A stretch of DNA of 35,941 bases, from assembly GCF_017355915.2 (NCBI RefSeq), contig NZ_JAFEUV020000026.1, positions 1 through 35,941 of the forward strand, given 5' to 3'. Shown piece after piece: positions 16,364 to 25,527 of this stretch. The DNA is from Telluribacter roseus (GTDB lineage: Bacteria > Bacteroidota > Bacteroidia > Cytophagales > Spirosomataceae). Position 1 is the first letter of the stretch, and the number at the start of each line of letters is the position of its first letter. The position numbers and the translations under genes are program-made. A model generated the notes under the pieces. The model ran no database searches. It worked only from the letters and a program-made list of their open reading frames with translations, and had not been told where the DNA came from.

Positions 16364-18724
16364 CTAACTGACTAGCTGTTTGAGACGATGCTGCCAAGTG
16401 CGTACCTTGCTTTCTTCGCCATCGTAGTAGCCGTAGCCGTAGCCGCCGTAACCGTATCCGTATCCGTAGCCCGCCCCGTAGTTGACCCCGTTGAAGATAA
16501 CGCTCAGGTTGTTGAACCGCTTGGTGCGGCTCAGCTCGCCGATGTGGCGCAGGTGGTCGCGCAGGGTATAGTTGAAGCGCACCAGGTACAGCGTAGCGTC
16601 GGTATACTCCGCGATCAGGGCCGCGTCGGTCACCAGGCCGAAGGGGGGGCAGTCGATCAGAATGTAGTCGTACTGCTCGCGCAGCTCGGCCAGCAACTGG
16701 GGCAGGCGCCCATTGCTCAGCAACTCCGACGGATTGGGCGGGATGGGGCCACAGGTAATGACATCAAACTTGGGGTGCACGCCTGTGGGTTGGATCAACT
16801 CCGACAGCGGACTCTGCCCGATGAGGTAGTTGGTGACGCCCCGGTCGTTGGGTACCTGCAGACGCTCCTGCAGGGAGGGCTTGCGCAGGTCCATGCCGAG
16901 CAGGATCACGCGCTTATCGGCGTAGGCCAGGCTGGCGGCCAGGTTGATGCTGACGAAGCTCTTGCCCTCGCCTCCGATGGAGGAGGTAAGCATGATCGTA
17001 CGGCAGCTGCCGTCGCCTAGGTACTGCAAGTTGGTACGCAGGGCCCGGAACTGCTCGGCCACCGCCGAGCGGGAGGCCATCTTAATAATTGACTCGGGAT
17101 TATTTTCTTTCTTGAGTAGGCCGATCTCCCCCAGGATGGACACGCGGCCGATCTGCTCAATGTCGTCGCGAGTCTGGATGGTGTTGTTGAGCATGAACAG
17201 CAGGTTGATCAGCAGCAGCGGGATGGCTACGCCCGCACCGAAGGCGCCCAGCCAGATGATGGATCTCTTGGGTGCAATGGGAGCAAGAGAAGCCACAGGT
17301 GCATCCACCAGGCGGCTGTCGGTGACGGTAGAGGCGTAGGCCAGGGCGGTTTCCTCCCGCTTCTGCAGCAGGTACAGGTATAGGCCCTCCTTGATGGTTT
17401 GCTGGCGCTTGATGCCTACGTACTCGCGCTCCTTCTGCGGAATAGAGCGTAGCCCGGCCGAGAAGCGGTGGTTAACCGACTCCAGATTCTGACGGCTCAG
17501 GTCGAGGCCGCGCTTGAGGTTCTGCACGTTTTCGCGGATGGCCTGGCGGGTATTAGCCAGCTGGGTATTGACAGTTTCGAGCAGGGGGTTGCTAGCCGTG
17601 GTGGTGCGGGCGTAGCGCTCGCGCTGGATGGCCAGCTCGTTGAAGCGGGTGAGCAGCGACACCAGTACGGGATCGTTGATCATGTAGGTGGCAGGAGCTA
17701 CGGAGTTGTCGGCGTTCTGGATGTAGCTTTCGATGCTCTCCAGGATGCGGAGCTGGACGTTGACCTCGTTGAGCTTGGTGTCGTTTTCCTTGATGTTTTC
17801 CAGGAACAGCTGCGACTCGGCGCTGATGTCAGTGAGGCCCTGCTCGCGCTTGTACGACTCCACGTCACGCTCCACGTCGCCCAGCTCTCCGGTGATGAGG
17901 CCGAGGCGGTCTTCGATGAACTTGAGGGTGTTGGAGGCTTCGCGGTTCTTGTCGTTGAGCGACGACTGGATGTAGACGTCCAGCAGCTTGTTGAGTACGT
18001 CCTTGCTGCGCTGTATGGATACATCGTCGTAGGTCAGGCTCAGTACGGTACTCTTGACGTTGGGCTGCTGTACTGATAGACGGCCTTTCATGCTACCCAT
18101 TAGGGCTGCCGGGTCTTTGAAAGCTATTGTTATATCTTTGATAGAAGATGGAGTATTCTTGATTACGATGAATTCTCCCCATTTATTACGTAGCCTTCGA
18201 CCATAGGATAACAATTGATTTTCATTACCAATGCGGAATTTATCCCCTTTTTCCAGGTGGATGACCAGCGGCTCCTGGTAGGCATATTCGGTGAGTACTT
18301 TAGGCTCCACGAGGACGGGGCTCTGCTTGTAGAGGTCGCGGGTAGCCAAACCGTCTTTAGCTTGATAAACCACCTGTAGATTCAATTCGGTAATTACCTG
18401 GCTCATAAGAGTCTGAGACTTTAGGATTTCAATCTCGTTTTCAACTAGTTTATTGCCACTGAACTGAGTTAACTCCTCCAGAATTTCTCCCTGCGCCGAG
18501 CCTACACCTTTCTTTTCATCCTTAATGAGCAGGGTAGCGGTAGCCTGATAAACTGGCTGGGTGATCTGCAAATAAAAAAAGGCAGCGGTAATCGTAAGAC
18601 ACACAAATAGAGGAAACAGGTACCAGTAACGCAGGTAGCGATGGAGATACTCTTGTAAGTTGAACTCCTGCTCTTCGGGCTGGGCATGTTCTACAGGTAT
18701 AGCAAAATGTGTGCGATCATTCAT
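16364..18724 (-). CDS. wzc: Polysaccharide co-polymerase / BY-kinase (Wzc-like)
   Basis: 786 residues. Inner-membrane protein that controls chain length and export by tyrosine autophosphorylation. The Wzz domain is bounded by TM1 (about 34-52) and TM2 (about 489-511), with a long periplasmic coiled-coil region (about 265-465). The cytoplasmic kinase has Walker A SIGGEGKS (582-589, K588), Walker A' VILLGMDLRKP (607-617, D612) and Walker B YILIDCPP (687-694, D691). The tail holds nine tyrosines between 749 and 767 alternating with glycine, the autophosphorylation cluster. It is 81 nt downstream of wza. Base composition is uneven: codons for roughly the first 215 residues are AT-richer than the rest, and the change near 18075 is sharp, which suggests a mosaic gene. 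Confidence 0.95.
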   Translation of the reverse strand: MNDRTHFAIPVEHAQPEEQEFNLQEYLHRYLRYWYLFPLFVCLTITAAFFYLQITQPVYQATATLLIKDEKKGVGSAQGEILEELTQFSGNKLVENEIEILKSQTLMSQVITELNLQVVYQAKDGLATRDLYKQSPVLVEPKVLTEYAYQEPLVIHLEKGDKFRIGNENQLLSYGRRLRNKWGEFIVIKNTPSSIKDITIAFKDPAALMGSMKGRLSVQQPNVKSTVLSLTYDDVSIQRSKDVLNKLLDVYIQSSLNDKNREASNTLKFIEDRLGLITGELGDVERDVESYKREQGLTDISAESQLFLENIKENDTKLNEVNVQLRILESIESYIQNADNSVAPATYMINDPVLVSLLTRFNELAIQRERYARTTTASNPLLETVNTQLANTRQAIRENVQNLKRGLDLSRQNLESVNHRFSAGLRSIPQKEREYVGIKRQQTIKEGLYLYLLQKREETALAYASTVTDSRLVDAPVASLAPIAPKRSIIWLGAFGAGVAIPLLLINLLFMLNNTIQTRDDIEQIGRVSILGEIGLLKKENNPESIIKMASRSAVAEQFRALRTNLQYLGDGSCRTIMLTSSIGGEGKSFVSINLAASLAYADKRVILLGMDLRKPSLQERLQVPNDRGVTNYLIGQSPLSELIQPTGVHPKFDVITCGPIPPNPSELLSNGRLPQLLAELREQYDYILIDCPPFGLVTDAALIAEYTDATLYLVRFNYTLRDHLRHIGELSRTKRFNNLSVIFNGVNYGAGYGYGYGYGGYGYGYYDGEESKVRTWQHRLKQLVS

Positions 18725-18805
18725 AGCATAATGAGTTGGTGTGGATATACTTAGGAATACATATTTTTCTTGGCAGAAAAATTACATCATTTGGGTGATG
18801 CAACG

Positions 18806-19627
18806 TCAGAGCCTGACAAAATTAAAGATCAGGACAGTGACAGTGGTGATGGTACTAAGTACCAGAGGCAGTACCTGCATGGTGCGGTCGGTGGAGGTCA
18901 GACGGGCATTGACCGGCTCCACGTAGATCACGTCGTTCTTGTGCAGGTAGTAGTAGGGCGAACGGAAAATATCGCGGCTGGTAAAGTCCACCCGGGCGTA
19001 CTCGCGCTTGCCGTCTTCCTCGCGGATGATGAGCACGTTGTCGCGCTTGCCGTAGATGGTCATGTCACCGGCCAGGCTCAGCACTTCGGGCAGGGTGATC
19101 TTCTCGTCGGGTATCACGTAGACGGCCGGACGGTTGACCTCCCCCATGACGGATACCTTGAAGTTGAGCGTGCGGATGCTGACAGTGGGCTCACGCAGGT
19201 AGGCCATCAGGCGCTTGCGTACGGTATCAGATGCTGCCCAGGCGGGCATTCCCAGCAGGTTGATCTTACCCACCAGGGGCATCTCCACATTTCCTTCATG
19301 ATCCACCAGATAGCCAATGGTTTGGGAGCGCGATCCTCCACCGGTGGTGGCATAGTTCATGTTGGCGACGGTGAACTGGTTGGGCATGTTGAAGAGCTCG
19401 TTGGACTCGGCACTAAGGCTACCGACATAGATGGAGAGCAGGTCGTTGGGTTGGATAGTGGGTACGTAGTTCTGGGTGATGCTGTCGGAGGTGTAGCGCA
19501 GTTCTTCTCCCTGAAAGTAGACGACGGTCTTGGGAGATACACACGAGCTAAGGCCGCCCAAACTCAGAGCTACAATAAGTGCTAAGAACGAATAGAAACG
19601 TTTTAATCTGGCTAAAGGTAACATCAT
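18806..19627 (-). CDS. wza: Polysaccharide export lipoprotein (Wza-like)
   Basis: 273 residues. Outer-membrane export component with a Poly_export domain followed by SLBB-like sequence. A lipoprotein signal is clear: basic start, hydrophobic 11-25, lipobox GLSSC with C29. The poly-export domain covers about 53-150 (IQPNDLLSIYV, 58-68; GYLVDHEGNVEMPLVGKINL, 105-124). The SLBB part, with KVSVMGEVNRPAVYVI (157-172), follows. The C-terminus is a hydrophobic stretch (LPLVLSTITTVTVLIFNF, 253-270), as in Bacteroidota Wza. Two ATGs are adjacent (19627 and 19624); either could start. It precedes wzc, and the upstream region has four 20-bp direct repeats (19794 onward), so transcription is probably activator controlled. 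Confidence 0.94.
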   Translation of the reverse strand: MMLPLARLKRFYSFLALIVALSLGGLSSCVSPKTVVYFQGEELRYTSDSITQNYVPTIQPNDLLSIYVGSLSAESNELFNMPNQFTVANMNYATTGGGSRSQTIGYLVDHEGNVEMPLVGKINLLGMPAWAASDTVRKRLMAYLREPTVSIRTLNFKVSVMGEVNRPAVYVIPDEKITLPEVLSLAGDMTIYGKRDNVLIIREEDGKREYARVDFTSRDIFRSPYYYLHKNDVIYVEPVNARLTSTDRTMQVLPLVLSTITTVTVLIFNFVRL

Positions 19628-20091
19628 GAGGATACTGTCGCTTATAAGAAATGAATGGATTGCTGAAATGGAATGTAAAACTTAGGTAGATTTCATGGGA
19701 TAGATCGGAGGGCTCTTTTCAATATTCCATAGGACGTATTGAATATATAACAACGGTTATGCAAGTATAAGGAAAGGTATTTTAGTTTGATCTACCACTT
19801 GATAATATGACCTACCACTTGATAATTCTTAAGACCATTTAATAATAAGACATACCGTTTACTCACAATCAATGAACATGTACAACTAAAAAATATAATT
19901 TTATATATACCGCACATCAATTCTTATTCGCCTCCTCGCTAAAGCAAGTTTATAATCAGAATCAGATATATACCTGCCTATTCCAACGCTACTGATTGTC
20001 AGATAACAGGAGCGACATCCGGTTGTAACACTTTTACTTCTAAGACCCCGTTAAAGTTTGTTTTATATACCATCACTAATTTGTTTGATTT
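19628..20091. other. 464-nt divergent intergenic region between wza and the methyltransferase gene
   Basis: No coding frame. It holds a four-copy direct repeat array (19794-19873) and presumably the promoters of both divergent genes. A one-mismatch -7 box for wza is present at 19762-19769 (minus strand TATACTTG), about 25 nt from the array. No good promoter was recognised for the plus-strand gene. Confidence 0.6.
19794..19873 (+). promoter_or_regulatory. Four 20-bp direct repeats, LytTR-like operator array
   Basis: ACC cores start at 19794, 19814, 19834 and 19854, an exact 20-bp period. The core reads ACCACTTGATAAT twice, then ACCATTTAATAAT, then ACCGTTTACTCAC. The pattern of direct repeats about two helical turns apart, with an ACCRTTTA-like core, resembles sites of LytTR-domain response regulators (AgrA/ComE class). 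Seen: the repeat and its period. Inferred: the protein that binds it. It starts 167 nt upstream of the wza start codon. Confidence 0.6.
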
Positions 20092-20976
20092 ATGATTGAT
20101 CTACAAATCAAGTCAGCTCTCTCGGAATTTTTATTACCAGGTGTTGAATTGAAGAAATCCGGAAGCTATCTGGAGCATCCAATCTCCTGCTTGTCAGAAG
20201 CCATCAAGGCAAATGCCTACTACTTTGGTAATGCGGAATGGGCAGAGGAATATCTTACATACTGCCACCGGGATGAGAGTTTTAGGAGCAGATGGCTGGC
20301 CGCTGGCGGCGATTGGACAGATAAGGTAGTAGTGGATATTGGCTGTGGGCCAGGCAATCTAATGGCTACTTTAAAAGGAAAGCCTAAAATTGTAATTGGC
20401 GTGGATGTGGCTCCTACATCCTTAGAATTTGCGGCAAAACTTGGTTATGTTCCGGTACTTGCTGATGCGCATAAGCTTCCCTTCCAATCCGGATTTGCGG
20501 ATATCGTGGCCCTGAATGCCGCTTTACACCATTGTGAGAATATGGCTGCTGTTCTTAAAGAAGCCGCTCGTTTGGTAAAGCCCGGAGGCATTCTTATCAC
20601 AGATCATGACCCACAACACTCCGCCTGGAACTACAAGGGGCTGGCCAAACTCCTGTGGAATGGCAGACTTGTTTACTACCGGCTCATTGGACATAGCTTT
20701 CATAAGTCAGGCAATCAGCAAAGTTGGGCCCTGGCTTCCGAAATACACCATAAGCCCGGACATGGTGTTACCAACGAAATGTTCATGAAAGTGTTAAAGC
20801 CACTAGGGTTTGAGGTTAGCGTCTATCCTCATAATCATGTGCTGGGGGCCGAGATCATGCAGGGGAATGTAGGTAGGGCCGCTTTCAAATACCGGCTGGG
20901 TAACTTGTTATCGGGACGTCATCCTGATGCTAAAACAAGTGCTTTAAGTCTGATGTGTGTTGCCAGAAAGAAGTAA
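20092..20976 (+). CDS. Class I SAM-dependent methyltransferase
   Basis: 294 residues, the only plus-strand gene supported here. Motif I VVDIGCGPGN is at 80-89, with an acidic residue at the end of strand two (IGVDVAP, D105). ADAHKLPF (124-131), LNAALHH (141-147) and LVKPGGILITDHDP (161-174) follow the UbiE/Methyltransf_11 pattern. The C-terminal third is specific to this protein and would hold the acceptor site. There is no signal peptide, so it is cytoplasmic. It could methylate a polysaccharide sugar or lipid carrier given its place next to wza, but nothing in the sequence fixes the substrate. It ends 87 nt before a shared bidirectional terminator. Confidence 0.88.
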   Translation: MIDLQIKSALSEFLLPGVELKKSGSYLEHPISCLSEAIKANAYYFGNAEWAEEYLTYCHRDESFRSRWLAAGGDWTDKVVVDIGCGPGNLMATLKGKPKIVIGVDVAPTSLEFAAKLGYVPVLADAHKLPFQSGFADIVALNAALHHCENMAAVLKEAARLVKPGGILITDHDPQHSAWNYKGLAKLLWNGRLVYYRLIGHSFHKSGNQQSWALASEIHHKPGHGVTNEMFMKVLKPLGFEVSVYPHNHVLGAEIMQGNVGRAAFKYRLGNLLSGRHPDAKTSALSLMCVARKK

Positions 20977-21063
20977 TGCCAAAATTGTTAAGAACGACAG
21001 GCTTATTAGACGCAAACCGCACCAGGAGGTTTCCGCCAATAAGGGTCCGGTGGTTAGTCAATA

Positions 21064-21107
21064 AAAAAGGCGGGCTATTCTGATGTTTCAGAATAGCCCG
21101 CCTTTTT
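21064..21107. terminator. Bidirectional rho-independent terminator
   Basis: Perfect 20-bp stem (21064-21083 with 21088-21107) and 4-nt loop. The stem has a GGCGGGC core and runs of A and T at its base, giving U-tracts on both strands. It lies between the convergent methyltransferase gene and the 1,249-residue secreted-protein gene. Confidence 0.9.
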
Positions 21108-21133
21108 AAGTACTTATAGTCATCATCTGGTAA

Positions 21134-24100
21134 TCATCGTACAATAAGTAGCTTGTGCGAAGAAACTTTACCGTATTGCTTTACCTGTATGATGTAGGTT
21201 CCGGGACTCATGCCATCAACAGCTATTCGCACGCTACCTGAGGCTATTACCTCGTATTTGGGATAATGCACTAGTACACCATTCGTAATTCCAAGGTTAA
21301 AGTCATCGGCTTCTGGATAAACTCCGTCAATCGTAACAACATCAGCTGTTGGGTTCGGGTATAGAGTAATTTTCGGTGTTCTCTCAACAGTGGTTTCGGT
21401 ACTTGCACTAACTCTTGCCGCGGAAGTATTTGTGATCTTGAAGGTGATGGAAAAGGGAGTACCGGCCGTACCCGTAGCACTTCTTTCAGTGTAAGGGGTA
21501 CCTGTTAGTCGGTAATCCCCCACCGCCGGTGTCCAGGCGTTATAGTTGCCTGCCTCGTCTCCGAACAGCGAGTAGGGGAAGCCCGTCTCTATCTGGGTCC
21601 GGCTCTGCTGACCACTGAGGATCATCTTTACACTGCCCACCCGGTCAGGATTGGTGTTGGCGCGGATGCTCAGGTTGCGGGTCGGTAAACTGGCCAGATC
21701 AAGTACATCACCAGCTGTCAGCTCCCGGATGGGCTGCTCGTTATCAGCATTCATCAACGTGAAGCTTACTACCTGCTGGCCGGCTGGCGCAGGAGCCGGA
21801 GTAGTCTCAGCCTGCTCTACCACTTTGAAGGTGATGGAAAGGGGAGTACCGGCCGTACCCGTAGCACTTCTTTCAGTGTAAGGGGTACCTGTTAGTCGGT
21901 AATCCCCCACGGCCGGTGTCCAGGCGTTGTAGTTGCCTGCCTCGTCGCCGAATAGGGAATAAGGAAAGCCCGTCTCTGTCTGAGTCCGGTTCTCCTGGCC
22001 ACTGAGGATCATCTTTACACTGCCCACCCGGTCAGGATTGGTGTTGGCACGGATGCTCAGGTTCTTTGTAGGGAGTGTAGCCAGGTTCAGCACGTCATTA
22101 GCTGTCAGCTCCCGGATGGGCTGCTCGTTGTCAGCATTCATCAACGTGAAGCTTACTACCTGCTGGGTGGAAGTGGCAGGCTCAGGATTGACCTTTACCG
22201 AAGCATCGTTCGTAGCGGTGGCTCCCTGATTATCTTTTACCGTCAGACGGAAGACATACGTACCCGCAACCAGATTACCAGCTGTCAGGTTGGCCGTGCC
22301 GACATTGGACAGGCTGGCCTGGCTGGGACCGCTCTGCTGGTTCCATTGGTAGGAGGCAATGCTGCCGTCGGAGTCGCTGCCCGAGCCGTTGAGGATTACG
22401 CTGTTGGTGGGAAGTGCAATGGTCTTATCTGCACCGGCATTGGCCGTAGGCGCCTGATTGCTGGCTACTACCTCTCCGGTACATGTAGTCTCTGGGTTGG
22501 TCAGGGCCAGCGCCGTGGTGGTTGAGACTGATGAGTGGTGCATCACCAGGCGGTCGATCAGGTGCCCGTCCGAGCGAGCCGAGATCTGGATCCTGTAGAC
22601 TCCCGGCGAGTTGAACTCAGCCACGATCAGCAGGTTTTCGTGGTCACTGGTAACAGTAGCCCAGTTCCATTTGAGCCCCCCGTTGGTGAAGATCTTGAAC
22701 CAGCCACCTGAACCAGCTCCTTTAGGATTGGGTGTTTTACCACTACCATGCGGATAAACAACGTATGTGCCTTTCTCGGCATAGAAGTTACTGGCGTCAG
22801 GCAGGCGCAGCCAGGAGTCGTTGTGCTCGCTGCCGGAGGTACCTTTGCCGACTCTGTTATGCCAGCGGAAGTAGTACTTGCCTGTCTTGTTGATTTTGAC
22901 GGTAGTCTCGATCAGACCTACGCCTGGCTTGGAGAAGCTTGACGCACCGGTCCACTCAATGTAGCCGCTGCCGGTGTAGCCACTGGTGGCGCTTTTTTTC
23001 TGCCAGCCCGAGGGCAGGTTCAGGTTCTCGGCTTCGATGACTACCAGGCCATTGCGCTCTTCATGAGGAGCATCACAGGTCATTAAAGCTGCTGTTGTTC
23101 TTGCCGCGGAAGTATTTGTGATCTTGAAGGTGATGGAAAAGGGAGTACCGGCCGTACCCGTAGCACTTCTTTCAGTGTAAGGAGTACCTGTTAGTCGGTA
23201 ATCCCCCACCGCCGGTGTCCAGGCGTTATAGTTGCCTGCCTCGTCTCCGAACAGCGAGTAGGGGAAGCCCGTCTCTATCTGGGTCCGGCTCTGCTGACCA
23301 CTGAGGATCATCTTTACACTGCCCACCCGGTCAGGATTGGTGTTGGCGCGGATGCTCAGGTTGCGGGTCGGTAAACTGGCCAGATCAAGTACATCACCAG
23401 CTGTCAGCTCCCGGATGGGCTGCTCGTTATCAGCATTCATCAACGTGAAGCTTACTACCTGCTGGCCGGCTGGCGCAGGAGCCGGAGTAGTCTCAGCCTG
23501 CTCTACCACTTTGAAGGTGATGGAAAGGGGAGTACCGGCCGTACCCGTAGCACTTCTTTCAGTGTAAGGGGTACCTGTTAGTCGGTAATCCCCCACGGCC
23601 GGTGTCCAGGCGTTGTAGTTGCCTGCCTCGTCGCCGAATAGGGAATAAGGAAAGCCCGTCTCTGTCTGAGTCCGGTTCTCCTGGCCACTGAGGATCATCT
23701 TTACACTGCCCACCCGGTCAGGATTGGTGTTGGCACGGATGCTCAGGTTCTTTGTAGGGAGTGTAGCCAGGTTCAGCACGTCATTAGCTGTCAGCTCCCG
23801 GATGGGCTGCTCGTTGTCAGCATTCATCAACGTGAAGCTTACTACCTGCTGGGTGGAAGTGGCAGGCTCAGGATTGACCTTTACCGAAGCATCGTTCGTA
23901 GCGGTGGCTCCCTGATTATCTTTTACCGTCAGACGGAAGACATACGTACCCGCAACCAGATTACCAGCTGTCAGGTTGGCCGTGCCGACATTGGACAGGC
24001 TGGCCTGGCTGGGACCGCTCTGCTGGTTCCATTGGTAGGAGGCAATGCTGCCGTCGGAGTCGCTGCCCGAGCCGTTGAGGATTACGCTGTTGGTGGGAAG

Positions 24101-24883
24101 TGCAATGGTCTTATCTGCACCGGCATTGGCCGTAGGCGCCTGATTGCTGGCTACTACCTCTCCGGTACATGTAGTCTCTGGGTTGGTCAGGGCCAGCGCC
24201 GTGGTGGTTGAGACTGATGAGTGGTGCATCACCAGGCGGTCGATCAGGTGCCCGTCCGAGCGAGCCGAGATCTGGATCCTGTAGACTCCCGGCGAGTTGA
24301 ACTCAGCCACGATCAGCAGGTTTTCGTGGTCACTGGTAACAGTAGCCCAGTTCCATTTGAGCCCCCCGTTGGTGAAGATCTTGAACCAGCCACCTGAACC
24401 AGCTCCTTTAGGATTGGGTGTTTTACCACTACCATGCGGATAAACAACGTATGTGCCTTTCTCGGCATAGAAGTTACTGGCGTCAGGCAGGCGCAGCCAG
24501 GAGTCGTTGTGCTCGCTGCCGGAGGTACCTTTGCCGACTCTGTTATGCCAGCGGAAGTAGTACTTGCCTGTCTTGTTGATTTTGACGGTAGTCTCGATCA
24601 GACCTACGCCTGGCTTGGAGAAGCTTGACGCACCGGTCCACTCAATGTAGCCGCTGCCGGTGTAGCCACTGGTGGCGCTTTTTTTCTGCCAGCCCGAGGG
24701 CAGGTTCAGGTTCTCGGCTTCGATGACTACCAGGCCATTGCGCTCTTCATGAGGAGCATCACAGGTCATTAAAGCTGCTGTTGTTATACCTCCTGCATGC
24801 ATATCAGGGGATAGTGTCAGCAGCGGAATGGAGCAGCAAGCTAACAGATAAGAGTGTTTAACTCTTTGTAAAAAATTCAACAT
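21134..24883 (-). CDS. Secreted modular carbohydrate-binding protein with internal 562-residue duplication, T9SS substrate
   Basis: 1,249 residues. Signal peptide 1-30 (cut after MHA). Residues 34-595 and 596-1157 are two copies of the same block, encoded by a 1,686-bp tandem duplication in which one silent base difference was noticed. Each block has a jelly-roll carbohydrate-binding-like domain (first copy about 40-240; GLVVIEAENLNLPSGWQ, SGYIEWTG, HNDSWLRLPDASNFY), a PKD-like domain (about 247-337) and two INADxxQPIR modules (about 346-460 and 475-588). Residues about 1170-1249 are a T9SS type-A sorting domain (ITLYPNPTADVV to KLLIVR). No catalytic domain was recognised. It is probably a cell-surface or matrix protein that binds glycan; the ligand is unknown. 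A strong terminator lies 27 nt beyond the stop. Confidence 0.9.
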   Translation of the reverse strand: MLNFLQRVKHSYLLACCSIPLLTLSPDMHAGGITTAALMTCDAPHEERNGLVVIEAENLNLPSGWQKKSATSGYTGSGYIEWTGASSFSKPGVGLIETTVKINKTGKYYFRWHNRVGKGTSGSEHNDSWLRLPDASNFYAEKGTYVVYPHGSGKTPNPKGAGSGGWFKIFTNGGLKWNWATVTSDHENLLIVAEFNSPGVYRIQISARSDGHLIDRLVMHHSSVSTTTALALTNPETTCTGEVVASNQAPTANAGADKTIALPTNSVILNGSGSDSDGSIASYQWNQQSGPSQASLSNVGTANLTAGNLVAGTYVFRLTVKDNQGATATNDASVKVNPEPATSTQQVVSFTLMNADNEQPIRELTANDVLNLATLPTKNLSIRANTNPDRVGSVKMILSGQENRTQTETGFPYSLFGDEAGNYNAWTPAVGDYRLTGTPYTERSATGTAGTPLSITFKVVEQAETTPAPAPAGQQVVSFTLMNADNEQPIRELTAGDVLDLASLPTRNLSIRANTNPDRVGSVKMILSGQQSRTQIETGFPYSLFGDEAGNYNAWTPAVGDYRLTGTPYTERSATGTAGTPFSITFKITNTSAARTTAALMTCDAPHEERNGLVVIEAENLNLPSGWQKKSATSGYTGSGYIEWTGASSFSKPGVGLIETTVKINKTGKYYFRWHNRVGKGTSGSEHNDSWLRLPDASNFYAEKGTYVVYPHGSGKTPNPKGAGSGGWFKIFTNGGLKWNWATVTSDHENLLIVAEFNSPGVYRIQISARSDGHLIDRLVMHHSSVSTTTALALTNPETTCTGEVVASNQAPTANAGADKTIALPTNSVILNGSGSDSDGSIASYQWNQQSGPSQASLSNVGTANLTAGNLVAGTYVFRLTVKDNQGATATNDASVKVNPEPATSTQQVVSFTLMNADNEQPIRELTANDVLNLATLPTKNLSIRANTNPDRVGSVKMILSGQENRTQTETGFPYSLFGDEAGNYNAWTPAVGDYRLTGTPYTERSATGTAGTPLSITFKVVEQAETTPAPAPAGQQVVSFTLMNADNEQPIRELTAGDVLDLASLPTRNLSIRANTNPDRVGSVKMILSGQQSRTQIETGFPYSLFGDEAGNYNAWTPAVGDYRLTGTPYTERSATGTAGTPFSITFKITNTSAARVSASTETTVERTPKITLYPNPTADVVTIDGVYPEADDFNLGITNGVLVHYPKYEVIASGSVRIAVDGMSPGTYIIQVKQYGKVSSHKLLIVR
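21413..24784 (-). repeat. Tandem direct duplication, two units of 1,686 bp
   Basis: Units 21413-23098 and 23099-24784. Bases flanking the units diverge at once (21412 vs 23098; 23100 vs 24786), so the edges are sharp. One difference was noticed, g at 21497 against a at 23183, and it is silent. The period is an exact multiple of three (562 codons), keeping the frame open. Confidence 0.95.
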
Positions 24884-25212
24884 AATCCAGTTTATAAGAA
24901 TAAAAGGTACAATTGATTTGATCCATTGGATTAATCAATAGTGTGTGTGATAGGCACATAGGTTCGTTGGCTATACCAAAAAGTATAGTCGTAAACTCAG
25001 TGGCAATACCTGTAAGTTTTAGCTTTTATAGTGGGGTTATATCCTGGACTAGTGTCTGACTTGTCACTTTTGGTGATGGTCATTAGTCCGTATTCTACTA
25101 AATGTTCTAATAGTCACCAGCAGAATATACATAGTGTGTAGTAGTGGTAAAAAATGGAATTTAAACCATTGGTAAAACGAACAATTGAGACGATGAGTAC
25201 CAGATGTTGCTT

Positions 25213-25252
25213 ACCGTTAGATGTAATTCTCTTTGCTAAATAAATAAATAAA
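25213..25252 (+). promoter_or_regulatory. 20-bp-spaced repeat pair, putative regulator site
   Basis: ACCGTTAGAT at 25213 and TTTGCTAAAT at 25233. They align with the pair at 30511/30531, including the shared ATTCTCT spacer and following AAATAAATAAA. The second copy has lost the ACC. Distance to the start codon is 330 nt, close to the 336 nt at the paralogous gene. Confidence 0.45.
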
Positions 25253-25365
25253 GGTGGGAGTCAAGAGGTTCATTTAGTAAAAAGTCCGGATAAGTGTTAT
25301 TTTATTAGATACGTCATAAATTTTGATAGAAAAGTCAAATATCGATATTTAAAATACCTCATTAA

Positions 25366-25380
25366 TTGACTGTAAATCAA
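25366..25380. promoter_or_regulatory. TTGACT-N3-AATCAA dyad
   Basis: TTGACTGTAAATCAA, preceded by ATTAA. Same motif as 34156-34170 with one change in the right arm. It is 133 nt from the nearest 20-bp repeat. Confidence 0.45.
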
Positions 25381-25527
25381 CAGGTTCGTGCGTGTTGCCT
25401 AACGGTCAATTACGATAATGAGAAGATATTTGATCGGCTGTGTCAGGTTACAAATGGGAGGTGGGAAGGTAAGCACAAAGTATGAGTTAGATAACCTTTT
25501 AGTCTATGAGTATTTGTTAGAATATTC

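Larger units (their letters stand above)
24884..25527. other. 644-nt regulatory/leader region upstream of the 1,249-residue protein gene
   Basis: AT-rich with no coding frame. It includes a pair of 20-bp-spaced repeats (25213, 25233) and a TTGACT-type dyad (25366). A GT-rich leader near 24941-24951 recalls leaders of other minus-strand genes here. Confidence 0.6.

Noticed and set aside
16388-17020. Long plus-strand open frame (210 codons) inside wzc
   Set aside because: Antisense to the strongly supported kinase domain; low-complexity Val/Ala/Gln-rich translation, typical of a GC-rich shadow frame.
18770-19585. Plus-strand open frame of 271 codons over wza
   Set aside because: Antisense to wza, whose lipobox and export motifs are clear; the antisense translation matches no family.
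19628-20091. Search for a strict TAnnTTTG/TTTG promoter pair for wza and the methyltransferase
   Set aside because: Only one-mismatch -7 boxes were found without a properly spaced -33 element, so no separate promoter is claimed.
21413-24784. Direct repeats considered as a mobile element or CRISPR array
   Set aside because: Units are coding, in frame, 1,686 bp long and contain no transposase, terminal inverted repeats or spacers.
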